A stretch of DNA of 64,000 nucleotides, from NCBI RefSeq assembly GCF_004803635.1, contig NZ_SSWX01000013.1, positions 62,001 to 126,000 of the forward strand. The letters are read 5' to 3'. Numbering within the stretch: the first letter of the stretch is position 1; each line of letters starts with the position of its first letter. This document shows positions 25,410 through 35,733 of the stretch, piece by piece. Origin of the DNA: Lampropedia aestuarii (GTDB taxonomy: Bacteria; Pseudomonadota; Gammaproteobacteria; Burkholderiales; Burkholderiaceae_C). The translations under genes and the position numbers were made by a program. The notes under the pieces are model-generated. The model made no database searches and was not told where the DNA came from. It saw nothing but the letters and a program-made list of their open reading frames with translations.

Positions 25410-28400
25410 TTAAATGATTTTTCGAACCGCCGCGCCGGTAAGCGTACCTTTCTTCACCACATCCTCAGGCGTTCCCGCCGCCACAATCTGCCCGCCGTTC
25501 TTGCCGCCTTCCGGCCCCAGATCAATGATCCAGTCGGCCTCGGCAATCACATCCAAATCGTGCTCGATGACGATCACGCTGTGGCCGCCGTTCACCAGCC
25601 GGTGCAACACATGGATGAGTTTTTCCACATCGGCCATGTGCAGGCCCACGGTCGGCTCATCCAACACATACAGCGTATGTGGGGCTTTGTTGCCGCGTTT
25701 GGTGATGTCGTCGCGCACTTTGGTGAGTTCGGTCACCAGTTTGATGCGCTGGGCTTCACCGCCAGACAAGGTGGGGCTGGGTTGGCCCAAGGTCAGGTAG
25801 CCCAATCCCACATCTTTTAACAATTGTAAAGGATGTGCAATGGTCGGCATGCTGGCGAAGAATTCGACTGCGTCGTCGACTTCCATTTGCAAGACGTCGC
25901 CAATCGATTTGCCGCGCCAGGTGACGGACAGGGTTTCTGGGTTAAAGCGCGCGCCGTGGCAGACTTCGCAAGGCACTTTCACATCGGGCAAAAAGCTCAT
26001 TTCGATGGTACGCATGCCCTGGCCTTCGCAGGCCGGGCAGCGGCCTTCGCCGGTGTTGAAGGAGAAGCGGCTGGCGCTGTAGCCACGGGCTTTGGCTTCC
26101 AGGGTGTCGGCAAACAATTTGCGTACTGTGTCCCAAAAGCCGATGTAGGTGGCCGGGCAGGAACGCGGGGTTTTGCCGATCGGGGTTTGGTCGACTTCCA
26201 GTACGCGGTCAATGCCTTCATAGCCTTGCAGGCCTTTGAGGTGTTGCAGGTGCGGTGCGATGCCGGTTTGCTCCAGCGCTTCGCGGCCAGCGCGGGTCGA
26301 TTGCTGGCTGACGACGCGGGCGACGTTGTCTAGCAAGACATCGCGTGCCAAGGTGGATTTGCCCGAGCCTGAGACGCCGGTAATAGCCACCAGGCGGTGC
26401 AATGGCACCCAGCTGCTGACCGCTTGCAGGTTGTGCAGGCTGGCGCCTTGCAAGGTCAGTGCGGGCATGTCGGCCTTGACCTCGCGGCGCAGGCTGAACG
26501 GGTGGCGCATGGCTTCGCGCAGGTATTTGCCGGTGATGGAGTCGGGGTTCTGCGCGACTTCCTCGGGCTTGCCTTCGGCGACGATGGTGCCACCACGCAC
26601 GCCTGCGCCGGGGCCGACGTCGATCAGGTAGTCGGCGTGGCGAATTGTGTCTTCGTCGTGCTCCACAACGACCAGGGTGTTGCCCTTGTCGCTAAGGTGT
26701 TGCAGTGCGCCCAGCAGAATCTGGTTGTCGCGCGCGTGCAGGCCAATCGTGGGTTCATCGAGCACGTAGCAGACGCCTTGCAGGTTGCTGCCCAGCTGCG
26801 CGGCCAGGCGAATGCGCTGGGCTTCGCCACCGGACAAGGTGGGCGCGCCTCGGTCCAGGGTCAGGTAGCCCAGGCCGACTTGTTCCAAAAATGCCAGACG
26901 GGAGCGGATTTCTGGCAGCAAGTCGCGGGCAATGTCGGCTTCGCGCCCGGTCAATTGCAGGGTCTCGGCCCAGATGCGGATATCGCTGACCGAGAGCTGG
27001 GCAATGTCGGTAATCGCCTGGTCGTGAAAGCGCACTTTGCGCGCCGTGGCGTTCAGGCGCGTGCCGTGGCAGGTTGGGCAGGCGGCTTCGCCCACGCCTT
27101 CGGCATCGGGTTCATCAAAACTGCGTTCACGGCCGCGGTTGTCTTCTTGTGGGCCGGAGTCGTCCAGCGCCTTGCGTTGGTCCTTGGTCAGCGCCACGCC
27201 GGTGCCCACACAATCGGGGCACCAGCCGTGTTTGCTGTTGTAGGAGAACAGGCGCGGGTCCAGCTCCGGGTACGAGGTGCTGCACACCGGGCAGGCGCGC
27301 AAGGTCGAGTAGGTGGTGAGTTGGCCAATGCCTTGGGTGGAGTTGCCGTTTTCCAGCGCCTCGCCCAAGCCATCGAGTTGACTCAGCACTTGCAGCACGC
27401 CTTTGCCATGTTCCAGCGCTTTGGCAACTTGTTCGCGCAGCTCGGCTTCGTGTTCTGGCGTGATGTCCAGGCTGAACACTGGCAGTTCAATGCTGTGTTC
27501 CTTGAAGCGGTCGAGTTTGGGGAAGGGCGTGGTCGGCACAAACGCGCCATCGACGCGCAAATGCGTGTGGCCGCGCAGGCGTGCCCATTCGGCGATGTCG
27601 GTGTAAATGCCTTTGCGGTTGACCACCAGCGGCGCCAGCAGGCCGATGTGCTGGCCTCGGTAATGGCGCAGCAGGTGGGCGACGATGCTGTCTTGCGACT
27701 GCGGTTGCACGGCAGCATCGTCGTTCACGCAGTGCTGTGTGCCCAGCTTGACGTACAAGAGGCGCAGGTAGTGCCAGATTTCGGTGGCCGTGCCCACGGT
27801 GCTTTTGCGCCCGCCGCGTGAGAGGCGCTGCTCAATCGCGACGGTGGGCGGAATGCCGTGCACTGCATCGACATCGGGGCGCGAAGCGGGCTGGACGATG
27901 GAGCGCGCATAGGCGTTGAGCGACTCCAAATAACGGCGCTGGCCTTCGCTGAACAAAATATCAAATGCCAGGGTGGATTTGCCTGAGCCAGACACGCCGG
28001 TGATGACGTTGAATTTGCCGCGCGGAATATTGACCGAGAGGTTTTTCAGGTTGTGCTCACGCGCATGCACGATTTGAATGGCGTTGCTGTTGTGGCTGCG
28101 TTCGGTCGCACCATAGGCGACGATGGCTTCATGCACTGCATGGGCTTGTGCTGCGGCTTGGGCAGGTTGGCCCAAGGCGGTTTCGTATTCACGCAAGGCC
28201 ATGGCGGTGAATGACGTTGGGTGCTGGGCCACCATATGTGGCGTGCCTTGCACAACGATTTGGCCACCGGCATCGCCAGCGTCAGGCCCCAGATCAATGA
28301 TCCAGTCGGACGAGCGCATCACATCGAGGTTGTGCTCAATGATAATCAGCGAGTTGCCACCATCGAGCAGCTTGCGTAATGCCCGCATCAGCTTGGCGAT

Positions 28401-31277
28401 GTCGTCAAAATGCAGGCCGGTGGTGGGTTCGTCAAACAGGAATAAGGTGCCTTTGCGCGCCAGGGTTTGGCGGCTTTTGCTGGCCGTTTGCGCCGCTGCT
28501 GCCAAAAAGCCCGCCAGTTTCAGACGCTGGGCTTCGCCGCCGGACAAGGTGGGCACGGGCTGGCCCAGGCGCAGGTATTCAAGGCCCACATCGGCAATGG
28601 GTTGCAGCGCGCGCACGACCTCCCGGTCGTGGGCAAAGGTCTGCAAGGCTTGCTCAACGGTTAGCTCCAGCACATCGGCCACGTTCAGGGCTTGGCCAAG
28701 GCGCTCGATCTTGACTTCCAGAATCTCAGGGCGGTAGCGGCTGCCGTGGCATTCTGGGCAGCGCAGGTAGACGTCGGACAGGAACTGCATTTCGACGTGC
28801 TCAAAGCCACTGCCGCCGCAGACGGGGCAGCGGCCATCGCCGCTGTTGAAGCTGAATTTGGAGGCGGTATAGCCGCGCTGGTTCGACATTGGGGTTTGCG
28901 CAAACAAGGGGCGGATCGAGTCCCAGGCACCCACGTAGCTGGCGGGGTTCGAGCGTGCGGTTTTGCCAATGGGCGATTGGTCAACAAACACCGCGTCGGC
29001 CAAAAAGTCTGTGCCCAGCAAGGCGTCGTGTGGGCCGGGTGCGTCGGTGGCTTTGCCAAACGAGCGCAGCAGTGCGGGGGCCAGCACGTCTTGAATCAGT
29101 GTGGATTTGCCTGAGCCGGAGACGCCGGTGACGCAGACCATGCGTTCGAGCGGAAATTCCACATCGACGTTGTGCAGGTTGTTGGCGCGGGCGCCTTGCA
29201 GCAGCAAGCGCGGCGTGTTGGCTTCGACAGGCCGTTGCTTCGGGTTGTCGATGCGCAGACGTGCACCCAGATAGTCGCCCGTTAAAGTGCGGGCACTGCG
29301 CAGCGCGTCGGGTGTGCCGTCAAACACAATCTGGCCACCGCCGCTGCCGGGTTTGGGGCCCATGTCGATGATGCGGTCGGCTGCCAGCATCACGGCGGGG
29401 TCGTGCTCGACCACGACCAGGGTATTGCCGGCATCGCGCAGGCGCAGCATCGCCTGGTTGATGCGTTGCATATCGCGTGGGTGCAGGCCAATGCTGGGCT
29501 CGTCCAGCACAAACAAGGTGTTGACCAGCGAGGTGCCCAGGGCAGTGGTGAGGTTGATGCGCTGCACTTCGCCGCCCGACAAGGTGCGGCTTTGGCGATC
29601 CAGGGTCAGGTAGCCAATGCCAACCTCGTTCAGAAATTGGAGGCGGGTGTTGATTTCTTCCAGCAGCATGCGCGTGGCTTGGGCCTCGGCATCGTGCTCA
29701 TCGGCATCCGGTGTCAGCGTTTGCATGAATGCATGCAAGTGCTTGAGCGGCATTTGCATCAGGTCATGCAGGCACAGGCCGGGCAGCGCGGCCAGTTGCG
29801 CATCGTTCCATTGCACGCCCATGGGTTTGAAGCGCTTGGCGGCAGGCAAGGCGGCATCGGCTGCGGCTTTGCTGCCAATGCGCCACAGCAGGCTTTCGGT
29901 TTTCAGGCGGGCACCGGCGCAGGTTGGGCAAGTCGTGTAGCTGCGGTATTTGGACAGCAGCACGCGGATGTGCATTTTGTAGGCTTTGCTCTCCAGGTAC
30001 TCAAAGTAGCGGGCAATGCCGTACCAGGTCTGATTCCATTTGCCATTCCACTTGGGGCTGCCGTTGAGCACCCAGTCCTTTTGCTCGGCAGTCAATTGGC
30101 TCCACGGCGTGTCACGCGGAATGCCTTCTTCGCCGGCGTGGCGCAGCAGGTCGTCCTGAATTTCTTTCCAGGCCGGCGTTTGGATGGGTTTGATCGCGCC
30201 TTTGCGCAGTGTCAGTTTGTGGTCTGGAATGACCAGGCCGTAATCAACGCCAATCACACGGCCAAAACCACGGCAGGCCTCGCAAGCACCGGCTGGCGAG
30301 TTGAACGAGAACATTGACGGCGTCGGCTCCTGGTAGCGGATATTGCTGCTGGGGCTGTGCAGGCCTTGCGAGAACGGCAGGATTTCTGGCGTGCCTTGCG
30401 TGCTTTGCGTGCTGGCGCTGTCGTCGCCCGTGCCCTCAGGCAGCACATAGATGGCCAGTCGGCCATTGCCGCGTTTGAAGGCCACTTCCAGGGCTTCGAC
30501 AACGCGTGCGGGCTCAGCGCGGCTGAGGCGGAAGCGGTCGGCGACCACGTCCAGCACTTTGCGCTGGGTTGGGGGGGCGGTTTTTTTTGTGCGGGCCTTG
30601 CTTGTCGATGCGCTGGGTTGCAAGTGCGCTGCCAATGCGGCCACTTCCACCATGCGCTCGGCCTGCACCTTGGTAAAGCCGCTGGCCGAGAGCCATTGCT
30701 GCATTTGCGCGTCGCTGGTGTCTGCTGGCAATTCAACGGCGAAGGTGACGATCAGGCGCGGGTCGGTTTTGCCAGCGCCTTCGCCAAAACGGGCATTCAG
30801 TGTTTCGAACACGCTGTGCGGCGTGTCATGGCTGACAGGCTGGGCATCGACCTGGTCAAACAACTGGCCGGTGCGGGCAAACAGCAGTTTCAGGTGGTCG
30901 TTCAGCTCGGTCATCGTGCCGACGGTGGAGCGGCTGTTGCGCACGGGGTTGGTTTGGTCAATCGCAATCGCGGGTGGCACGCCTTCGATTTTGTCGACTG
31001 CCGGTTTGTCCATGCGGTCGAGAAACTGGCGGGCGTAGGCCGAAAAGGTTTCCACATAGCGGCGCTGGCCTTCAGCGTAGAGCGTGTCAAACACCAAGGA
31101 CGACTTGCCACTGCCGCTGGGGCCGGTGACGACCGTGAGCTCGCCCGTTTGAATGTCCACATCCAGATTCTTCAGGTTATGCTGGCGTGCGCCACGGATG
31201 CGAATGGTGCTGTCGTTTGGGGTGGCTGGCTCGGACGCGAAAGAATCTGGGGCAGAGTGTTTGTCAGTGTGGTTCAT
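25410..31277 (-). CDS. uvrA: Double-length fused UvrA (excinuclease ABC subunit A)
   Basis: A 1955-residue protein made of two complete UvrA units end to end, about twice the usual 940 residues. Four ABC cassettes occur: Walker A GPSGSGKSS (about 52), GVSGSGKST in the middle of the first half, GVSGSGKST near the start of the second half (before LAFDILFSEGQRRYLES), and GVSGSGKST again (before LARDVLLDN). Each is matched by an LSGGE signature and a DEP Walker B. Both halves keep C-terminal zinc fingers (CPVCGGSGFEH...CPECHG; CPACEGQGMRT...CEVCHG). UvrA scans DNA and loads UvrB in nucleotide excision repair. Such fusions are known in Burkholderiales beside a normal uvrA. ATG 31277 is chosen; ATG 31310 is an alternative. 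Confidence 0.9.
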   Translation of the reverse strand: MNHTDKHSAPDSFASEPATPNDSTIRIRGARQHNLKNLDVDIQTGELTVVTGPSGSGKSSLVFDTLYAEGQRRYVETFSAYARQFLDRMDKPAVDKIEGVPPAIAIDQTNPVRNSRSTVGTMTELNDHLKLLFARTGQLFDQVDAQPVSHDTPHSVFETLNARFGEGAGKTDPRLIVTFAVELPADTSDAQMQQWLSASGFTKVQAERMVEVAALAAHLQPSASTSKARTKKTAPPTQRKVLDVVADRFRLSRAEPARVVEALEVAFKRGNGRLAIYVLPEGTGDDSASTQSTQGTPEILPFSQGLHSPSSNIRYQEPTPSMFSFNSPAGACEACRGFGRVIGVDYGLVIPDHKLTLRKGAIKPIQTPAWKEIQDDLLRHAGEEGIPRDTPWSQLTAEQKDWVLNGSPKWNGKWNQTWYGIARYFEYLESKAYKMHIRVLLSKYRSYTTCPTCAGARLKTESLLWRIGSKAAADAALPAAKRFKPMGVQWNDAQLAALPGLCLHDLMQMPLKHLHAFMQTLTPDADEHDAEAQATRMLLEEINTRLQFLNEVGIGYLTLDRQSRTLSGGEVQRINLTTALGTSLVNTLFVLDEPSIGLHPRDMQRINQAMLRLRDAGNTLVVVEHDPAVMLAADRIIDMGPKPGSGGGQIVFDGTPDALRSARTLTGDYLGARLRIDNPKQRPVEANTPRLLLQGARANNLHNVDVEFPLERMVCVTGVSGSGKSTLIQDVLAPALLRSFGKATDAPGPHDALLGTDFLADAVFVDQSPIGKTARSNPASYVGAWDSIRPLFAQTPMSNQRGYTASKFSFNSGDGRCPVCGGSGFEHVEMQFLSDVYLRCPECHGSRYRPEILEVKIERLGQALNVADVLELTVEQALQTFAHDREVVRALQPIADVGLEYLRLGQPVPTLSGGEAQRLKLAGFLAAAAQTASKSRQTLARKGTLFLFDEPTTGLHFDDIAKLMRALRKLLDGGNSLIIIEHNLDVMRSSDWIIDLGPDAGDAGGQIVVQGTPHMVAQHPTSFTAMALREYETALGQPAQAAAQAHAVHEAIVAYGATERSHNSNAIQIVHAREHNLKNLSVNIPRGKFNVITGVSGSGKSTLAFDILFSEGQRRYLESLNAYARSIVQPASRPDVDAVHGIPPTVAIEQRLSRGGRKSTVGTATEIWHYLRLLYVKLGTQHCVNDDAAVQPQSQDSIVAHLLRHYRGQHIGLLAPLVVNRKGIYTDIAEWARLRGHTHLRVDGAFVPTTPFPKLDRFKEHSIELPVFSLDITPEHEAELREQVAKALEHGKGVLQVLSQLDGLGEALENGNSTQGIGQLTTYSTLRACPVCSTSYPELDPRLFSYNSKHGWCPDCVGTGVALTKDQRKALDDSGPQEDNRGRERSFDEPDAEGVGEAACPTCHGTRLNATARKVRFHDQAITDIAQLSVSDIRIWAETLQLTGREADIARDLLPEIRSRLAFLEQVGLGYLTLDRGAPTLSGGEAQRIRLAAQLGSNLQGVCYVLDEPTIGLHARDNQILLGALQHLSDKGNTLVVVEHDEDTIRHADYLIDVGPGAGVRGGTIVAEGKPEEVAQNPDSITGKYLREAMRHPFSLRREVKADMPALTLQGASLHNLQAVSSWVPLHRLVAITGVSGSGKSTLARDVLLDNVARVVSQQSTRAGREALEQTGIAPHLQHLKGLQGYEGIDRVLEVDQTPIGKTPRSCPATYIGFWDTVRKLFADTLEAKARGYSASRFSFNTGEGRCPACEGQGMRTIEMSFLPDVKVPCEVCHGARFNPETLSVTWRGKSIGDVLQMEVDDAVEFFASMPTIAHPLQLLKDVGLGYLTLGQPSPTLSGGEAQRIKLVTELTKVRDDITKRGNKAPHTLYVLDEPTVGLHMADVEKLIHVLHRLVNGGHSVIVIEHDLDVIAEADWIIDLGPEGGKNGGQIVAAGTPEDVVKKGTLTGAAVRKII

Positions 31278-31310
31278 GATGAAGTAAGTACGCAAACCGA
31301 ATGAAGTCAT

Positions 31311-31883
31311 TGAGCTCAGCTCAACAAGGCCAGCACCCGTTTGGATCGCTGCGGATTGCCTGAGTCCGCATCCAGGTCAAAGCACGGGCTATGACGGCGT
31401 GTTCTTGGATCAGGCTCTTAAAGCAGGCCACGCCGGGGAATATGGCAGCCACTATAAGCGCTGCGCTGCACGGCTGCAGGCGGGTGGCGGTATTGGCCAT
31501 GCATGCGCCGGCACAGTGGGCGTGCAATACGGACTCAAGCTTGGCGGGCTCAAGCTTGGGCTTTGGCCTATATGGGGCGCAAGCGCCCAATCCCAAGCCC
31601 TTGTGGCTGACAATCGTGCATGGCTTAGTATCTTCAAGCGCCCATCCAAGATGGCTTCTCAAAAGTCAATAATCCTTTAGTTGGCTAGACAGATTTGTCT
31701 TTTTGGTGCATCAATTTCTCCTGGCTGAAGCCAAAAAACCCCATCTTTTGAAATAAAAACGGCGCTAATTTGCTTTTTATTTACAATCCCATGCTCGCTT
31801 GCAATGGTGGGGGCGGATTGTGTGCCCCACTTTTATAAAAACTTGCATTACTCCATATACTTCTTTGGTTAACCACTTCTTTA
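31311..31883. other. Intergenic region upstream of uvrA and the NYN gene
   Basis: About 570 bases between divergent genes. It holds a direct repeat CTCAAGCTTGG at about 31531 and 31547, and a GC-rich imperfect hairpin (GGGCTT...AAGCCC) at about 31559-31602. GATCAGGCTCTTA at about 31413 resembles the outer end of the A/B/C repeat family. From 31750 to 31883 the sequence is AT-rich and probably holds the promoter of the NYN gene. Open frames here look non-coding. Confidence 0.35.
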
Positions 31884-32525
31884 ATGAATAACGGTCAAAG
31901 CTTACTCAAAATTGCGGTCATTTATGACGGTAGTTTTTTCTGGCGCATCAGCAACTACTACCGCTTTACGCATGAGCGTCAAAGCCACCTCAACATCAGC
32001 GCACTGCACAACTACTTGCGCCACCATATTTCGGCGCTGGAAAAAGACGGCATCTCGACGTTGTGCCAGATCAGCGAAGCCCATTTTTTCCGTGGCCGCT
32101 TCTCGCTCAAGGCTGTCCAAACCACGCGCGACCCGCTCAAGCAATTGGAAACGGACCGCTTTCAAGACCAGGTCCTGATGTGGGCCGGCGTGGTTGCGCA
32201 CTACCAGCCGATGAATGAAGCTGCCAGCCCACCCGAAGAGCGTGGTGTTGACATCAGCTTGGCACTGGAGACCTACGATCTGACTGTCAACCGCCAGTTC
32301 GATGTGGTTGTGTTGTTCACCGGTGCAGCGGACTTCTCGCCCTTGGTGCGCAAATTGCAAAGCCTTGGGACCCGCGTGATGGTGCCGGTGTTTGATTTGC
32401 CCAATTACGCCAAAACTTCACAGCGCTTGCTGGAGGAGGCCACGTACTCGCTGCCGCTGTCTGAGATGATTGATGGGGTGGTCGATGATGAGTACGAAGA
32501 CATGATGGGCGATATTTTTCGCTAA
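31884..32525 (+). CDS. NYN domain (LabA/DUF88-like) protein
   Basis: A 213-residue protein with a PIN-like NYN nuclease fold. Conserved acids are in AVIYDGSFF (near residue 15), RGVDISLALE (about 122) and FTGAADFSPLV (about 150). The usual SGDGDF is here TGAADF, so one acidic position is changed to Ala. NYN proteins cleave RNA or bind nucleic acid; bacterial LabA-like members are mostly uncharacterised. No ribosome site is evident before ATG 31884. It is followed by a bidirectional terminator and stands alone. Confidence 0.82.
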   Translation: MNNGQSLLKIAVIYDGSFFWRISNYYRFTHERQSHLNISALHNYLRHHISALEKDGISTLCQISEAHFFRGRFSLKAVQTTRDPLKQLETDRFQDQVLMWAGVVAHYQPMNEAASPPEERGVDISLALETYDLTVNRQFDVVVLFTGAADFSPLVRKLQSLGTRVMVPVFDLPNYAKTSQRLLEEATYSLPLSEMIDGVVDDEYEDMMGDIFR

Positions 32526-32531
32526 AGCCTA

Positions 32532-32593
32532 GGCAAGCCCTGCACAACTGCCTGCTGTGGTTTGCACGCGGTCTCAGGCGATCTGCTGTGCAT
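32532..32593. repeat. Short interspersed repeat, second family, copy 1
   Basis: Beginning GGCAAGCCCTGCACAACTGC, this stretch aligns with 48313-48372 over about 60 bases with roughly 80 percent identity by eye. The first 30 positions differ at five sites, all transitions. It lies just after the stop of the NYN gene. No inverted ends or coding capacity were seen. Confidence 0.6.
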
Positions 32594-32728
32594 GTCTTGT
32601 TCGTTCATAGCGATTGCTATGGCCTTCAAAAGACGCTTTGCGACTCATCCTGATGCCGCACTTATTGCAGCAACGTGGGTTGTGCAGCGCTTTTCTGGTG
32701 CAGCTGCTGCCTGCTGTGTTTCAAGCCA

Positions 32729-32757
32729 TAAAAAAAGCGCCCTAGGGCGCTTTTTTT
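32729..32757. terminator. Bidirectional rho-independent terminator
   Basis: The symmetric hairpin AAAAAAAGCGCCCTAGGGCG followed by CTTTTTTT has T tracts on both strands. It lies between the convergent NYN and queF genes and overlaps the queF stop codon by two bases. Confidence 0.92.
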
Positions 32758-33637
32758 ATTGTCTTGCTGTGCGGATATTGGCTGGCAAGGTTTGCGGGTT
32801 GCTGCTGCGAAACGGGTTGATATCGAGCCCGCCACGCCGCGTATAGCGCGCTTGGATGCTCAGTTGCAAGGGCGCGCAGCGTTGCCAGATGTCGATGAAC
32901 ATCTGTTCCACGCAGTTTTCGTGAAAACCGGTGTGGTTGCGAAAGCTCACGATGTATTGCAGCAGGCTGGCCTGGTCGATCGGGGGGCCGCTGTAGCTGA
33001 TTTGCACGCTGGCCCAATCGGGCTGGCCGGTGACCGGACAATTGCTTTTGAGCAAGCGGCTGGTCAGGGTTTCGCTGACATGGGCGCGGCTGTGGTCGCT
33101 GCGCAGCAAGTCGGGCCGGGGCGTGTAATGCTCGCACTCAATGTCCAGGCGGTCCAGATCCAGGCCGCTGAGTTCTTGGACTGGTTCTGCATCAAAATCT
33201 TCTGCCTCGATCACGCGCACGCCAATGCTGCTGGTTTGACCGCTGCCACGCCAAGCGGCTTCACTCAAGTCCTTGCGCAGGCAATCACGCACCGCTGCGG
33301 CGTCGGCAAAGCGGGCCTGGTTCAGGCTGTTCAAGTACAGCTTGAGTGATTTGCTCTCAACAATATTCGTGGTCTCACACGGAAAGGTCAGGTGCGCAAG
33401 CGCCACTTGCGGTTTGCCGCGCAGGTTCAGCCAACTGAGTTCGAAGGCGGTCCAGTTGTCGGCACCGACAAAGGGCAGGCGCTGGGTGCCCACGCCCAGG
33501 CTATCGCGCTGGATCTGGCGCGGAATTGGAAACAGCAAGTCAGGTTGGTAGCTGCTAGGGTAGGCGACGTCTTTGCCCAGCGGCAAAGACGCATCCGAGG
33601 CCCCTGCGGGCCCAGTCGAATCGTGCGGAGCTGCCAT
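32756..33637 (-). CDS. queF: NADPH-dependent 7-cyano-7-deazaguanine reductase QueF
   Basis: A 293-residue, long-form (YqfA-type bimodular) QueF. The catalytic Cys is in [14 protein letters not shown]; the substrate/NADPH motif is [14 protein letters not shown], and [10 protein letters not shown] closes the tunnelling fold. It reduces the nitrile preQ0 to preQ1 with two NADPH during queuosine biosynthesis. The start ATG shares one base with the ilvE stop (TAATG), so the two are translationally coupled. Coupling of queF to ilvE is uncommon and probably incidental. Confidence 0.93.
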   Translation of the reverse strand: MAAPHDSTGPAGASDASLPLGKDVAYPSSYQPDLLFPIPRQIQRDSLGVGTQRLPFVGADNWTAFELSWLNLRGKPQVALAHLTFPCETTNIVESKSLKLYLNSLNQARFADAAAVRDCLRKDLSEAAWRGSGQTSSIGVRVIEAEDFDAEPVQELSGLDLDRLDIECEHYTPRPDLLRSDHSRAHVSETLTSRLLKSNCPVTGQPDWASVQISYSGPPIDQASLLQYIVSFRNHTGFHENCVEQMFIDIWQRCAPLQLSIQARYTRRGGLDINPFRSSNPQTLPANIRTARQ

Positions 33638-34722
33638 TATTTGATCGTGCGCACCCAGCCGCGTGTGTCGGCAACTTTGCCGCGCTGCAGGCCAGAGAGC
33701 TCGTCACGCAAGGCGTTGGTCACAGGGCCGCTGTCGCCATTGCCGATTGTGAAGCTGCCGCCATCGAACTTGACTTCGCCAATCGAGGCCACGACCGCAG
33801 CGGTGCCGCAGGCAAAAGTTTCTTTGACTTTGCCGCTGGCCACATCGGCTTGCCATTCGGCAAACGAGTATTTGCGCTCTTCCACTGTCAGGCCTTTGCT
33901 GCGTGCCAGCTCAATCAGCGACGCGCGGGTGATGCCTGGCAGGATCGTGCCCAGTGGCGTGGTGAACAGATTGCCATCGTCTTTGACGAAGAAGATGTTC
34001 ATGCCGCCCAGCTCTTCAATCCATTTGTGCTCAGCCGCGTCCAAAAACACCACTTGCTCACAGCCGTTTTCATAGGCTTGGGCCTGCGCAACCAGGCTGG
34101 CTGCGTAGTTGCCGCCGCATTTGGCTGCGCCTGTGCCGCCCACGGCTGCACGGGTGTATTCTTTGGAGACCCAGACTTTGACGGGCTTAGGGCCGCTCTT
34201 GAAGTAGTCGCCCACGGGGGAGGCGATCACGCAGAACACAAAGTGGTGGGCTGGGCGCACGCCCAGGAAGGGCTCGTCGGCGAACATGAACGGACGCAGG
34301 TACAGGCTGCCGTTGCCGCTGGGGATCCAGTCTTTGTCGATGCGCACCAGGGCGTCAACCGCTTCCAGAAAGAGGTCTTGCGGAATGGTGGGCATGGCCA
34401 TGCGGGTGGCTGAAGCGTTGAAGCGTTCGGCGTTTTGGTCGGCGCGAAACAGGGTCACGCTGTCGCCTTCACCACGGTAGGCTTTCATGCCTTCAAAGAT
34501 TTCCTGGGCGTAATGCAGTACGGCGGCGGCTGGATCGATTTTGAAAGCTTCGCGCTTGCGCACTTGGGCATTGTGCCAACCGATGCCTTCGGTCCATTCG
34601 ATGGTGACCATGTGGTCAGAAAACGCGGTACCGAAGCCGCCTTTGGCCAAAATGGCTTCGCGGTCGGCTGCCGAGGTGGGGGCGTCCGTAGGAATATGGC
34701 TGATTTTCAGAGCGTTTGACAT
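33637..34722 (-). CDS. ilvE: Branched-chain amino-acid aminotransferase
   Basis: A 361-residue fold-type IV PLP enzyme. The PLP lysine is in the block around [49 protein letters not shown] and [11 protein letters not shown] are canonical for the long branched-chain class (IlvE-type 2). It makes valine, leucine and isoleucine from their 2-oxo acids with glutamate. The start at 34722 (MSNALKI) follows GGAACCC; the extra 70 residues of the longer frame have no family match. Confidence 0.93.
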   Translation of the reverse strand: MSNALKISHIPTDAPTSAADREAILAKGGFGTAFSDHMVTIEWTEGIGWHNAQVRKREAFKIDPAAAVLHYAQEIFEGMKAYRGEGDSVTLFRADQNAERFNASATRMAMPTIPQDLFLEAVDALVRIDKDWIPSGNGSLYLRPFMFADEPFLGVRPAHHFVFCVIASPVGDYFKSGPKPVKVWVSKEYTRAAVGGTGAAKCGGNYAASLVAQAQAYENGCEQVVFLDAAEHKWIEELGGMNIFFVKDDGNLFTTPLGTILPGITRASLIELARSKGLTVEERKYSFAEWQADVASGKVKETFACGTAAVVASIGEVKFDGGSFTIGNGDSGPVTNALRDELSGLQRGKVADTRGWVRTIK

Positions 34723-34990
34723 AAGGGTTCCGACTGGGATTGCGTCAACATGAGCAAAAAAACATTTGCTTGAACCTTGGCTAATCTGCCTAAAGTGTGC
34801 ACGCAACCGCTGCACTGGTGCAAGCATAGCCTTCCATGATAACGATTGTGGCGGCGCTTGCATCGCAACTTGGCCTAAATGGGCATGGAGTTTCGCTTCT
34901 GTTTGGCGTTGGCACGCATCGTATCTAAGCAAGTGGACTGGTCACAGTCAATGGGCACCGGCATCGTGTGATCGCGCGGAGGCCATCACA

Positions 34991-35674
34991 ATGCGCTACC
35001 GCGCCCTGGCAATTCACGCGACAATGCCCGCCATGATGTCATTCACTGCAGATGATTGGGTTCTGGTGCTCGATATGCTGGGCACGGTGGTGTTCGCCCT
35101 TAGTGGGGTCTTGGTGGCCAGGCGCCTGCAAATGGACGGCTTTGGCTTGCTGGTGCTCGCCAGCGTGACGGCGATTGGCGGCGGCACGATTCGGGATCTG
35201 GTGCTGGGCGTGCGGCCGGTGTTCTGGGTGGTTGATGTGCTGTATCTATGGGTGATCTTGATCACTTGCATTGTGGCAATTCCGCTGGCGCAGCTGCTCT
35301 CACGCGCCAAGGTGAACTGGCTGCTATTGCGTGCTGATGCATTGGGCTTGGCTACTTTTACAGCGATTGGCGTGAATAAAGCGCTGGATTTGGGCGCGCC
35401 TGCGATTGTCGCAGTGGGCATGGGCGTGTTGACAGGGGTGGGCGGTGGCGTGATTCGCGATGTTTTGGCTCGTGAAATGCCAATGGTCTTGTGTCGTGAG
35501 ATTTATGCTACAGCCTGCATTGCAGGCGGACTGGTGCAGGTACTTGTCGATCACCAGACTGGGCAGACGCCTTTGGCGATGCTTTCGGGCATGCTGGTGA
35601 CTTTGCTGATTCGCCTGGCAGCCTTGCATTGGCACTGGCAATTGCCAACGTTTGGAAAGCTGGATCAGCACTGA
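34991..35674 (+). CDS. Trimeric intracellular cation channel family protein (YadS/UPF0126)
   Basis: A 227-residue membrane protein with about seven helices in two repeats. Each repeat holds a glycine-rich turn: AIGGGTIRDLVLG and GVGGGVIRDVLAREMP. This is the TRIC/UPF0126 family, which forms K+-permeable trimers; some members affect amino-acid uptake. The start at 34991 is chosen because a strong GGAGG lies 8 bases upstream; ATG 35024, 35033 and 35036 are closer to the first helix. The gene is divergent from ilvE and followed by repeat copy C. Confidence 0.88.
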   Translation: MRYRALAIHATMPAMMSFTADDWVLVLDMLGTVVFALSGVLVARRLQMDGFGLLVLASVTAIGGGTIRDLVLGVRPVFWVVDVLYLWVILITCIVAIPLAQLLSRAKVNWLLLRADALGLATFTAIGVNKALDLGAPAIVAVGMGVLTGVGGGVIRDVLAREMPMVLCREIYATACIAGGLVQVLVDHQTGQTPLAMLSGMLVTLLIRLAALHWHWQLPTFGKLDQH

Positions 35675-35733
35675 AGACTGGGATGCAGCATGTGTTTGGC
35701 CACAGGAGGGGCAAGCGGCCCAGCGCGGGGCCA

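Noticed and set aside
26397-27821. A 474-codon + frame opposite uvrA
   Set aside because: Shadow of the uvrA reading frame; no family motifs and no ribosome site.
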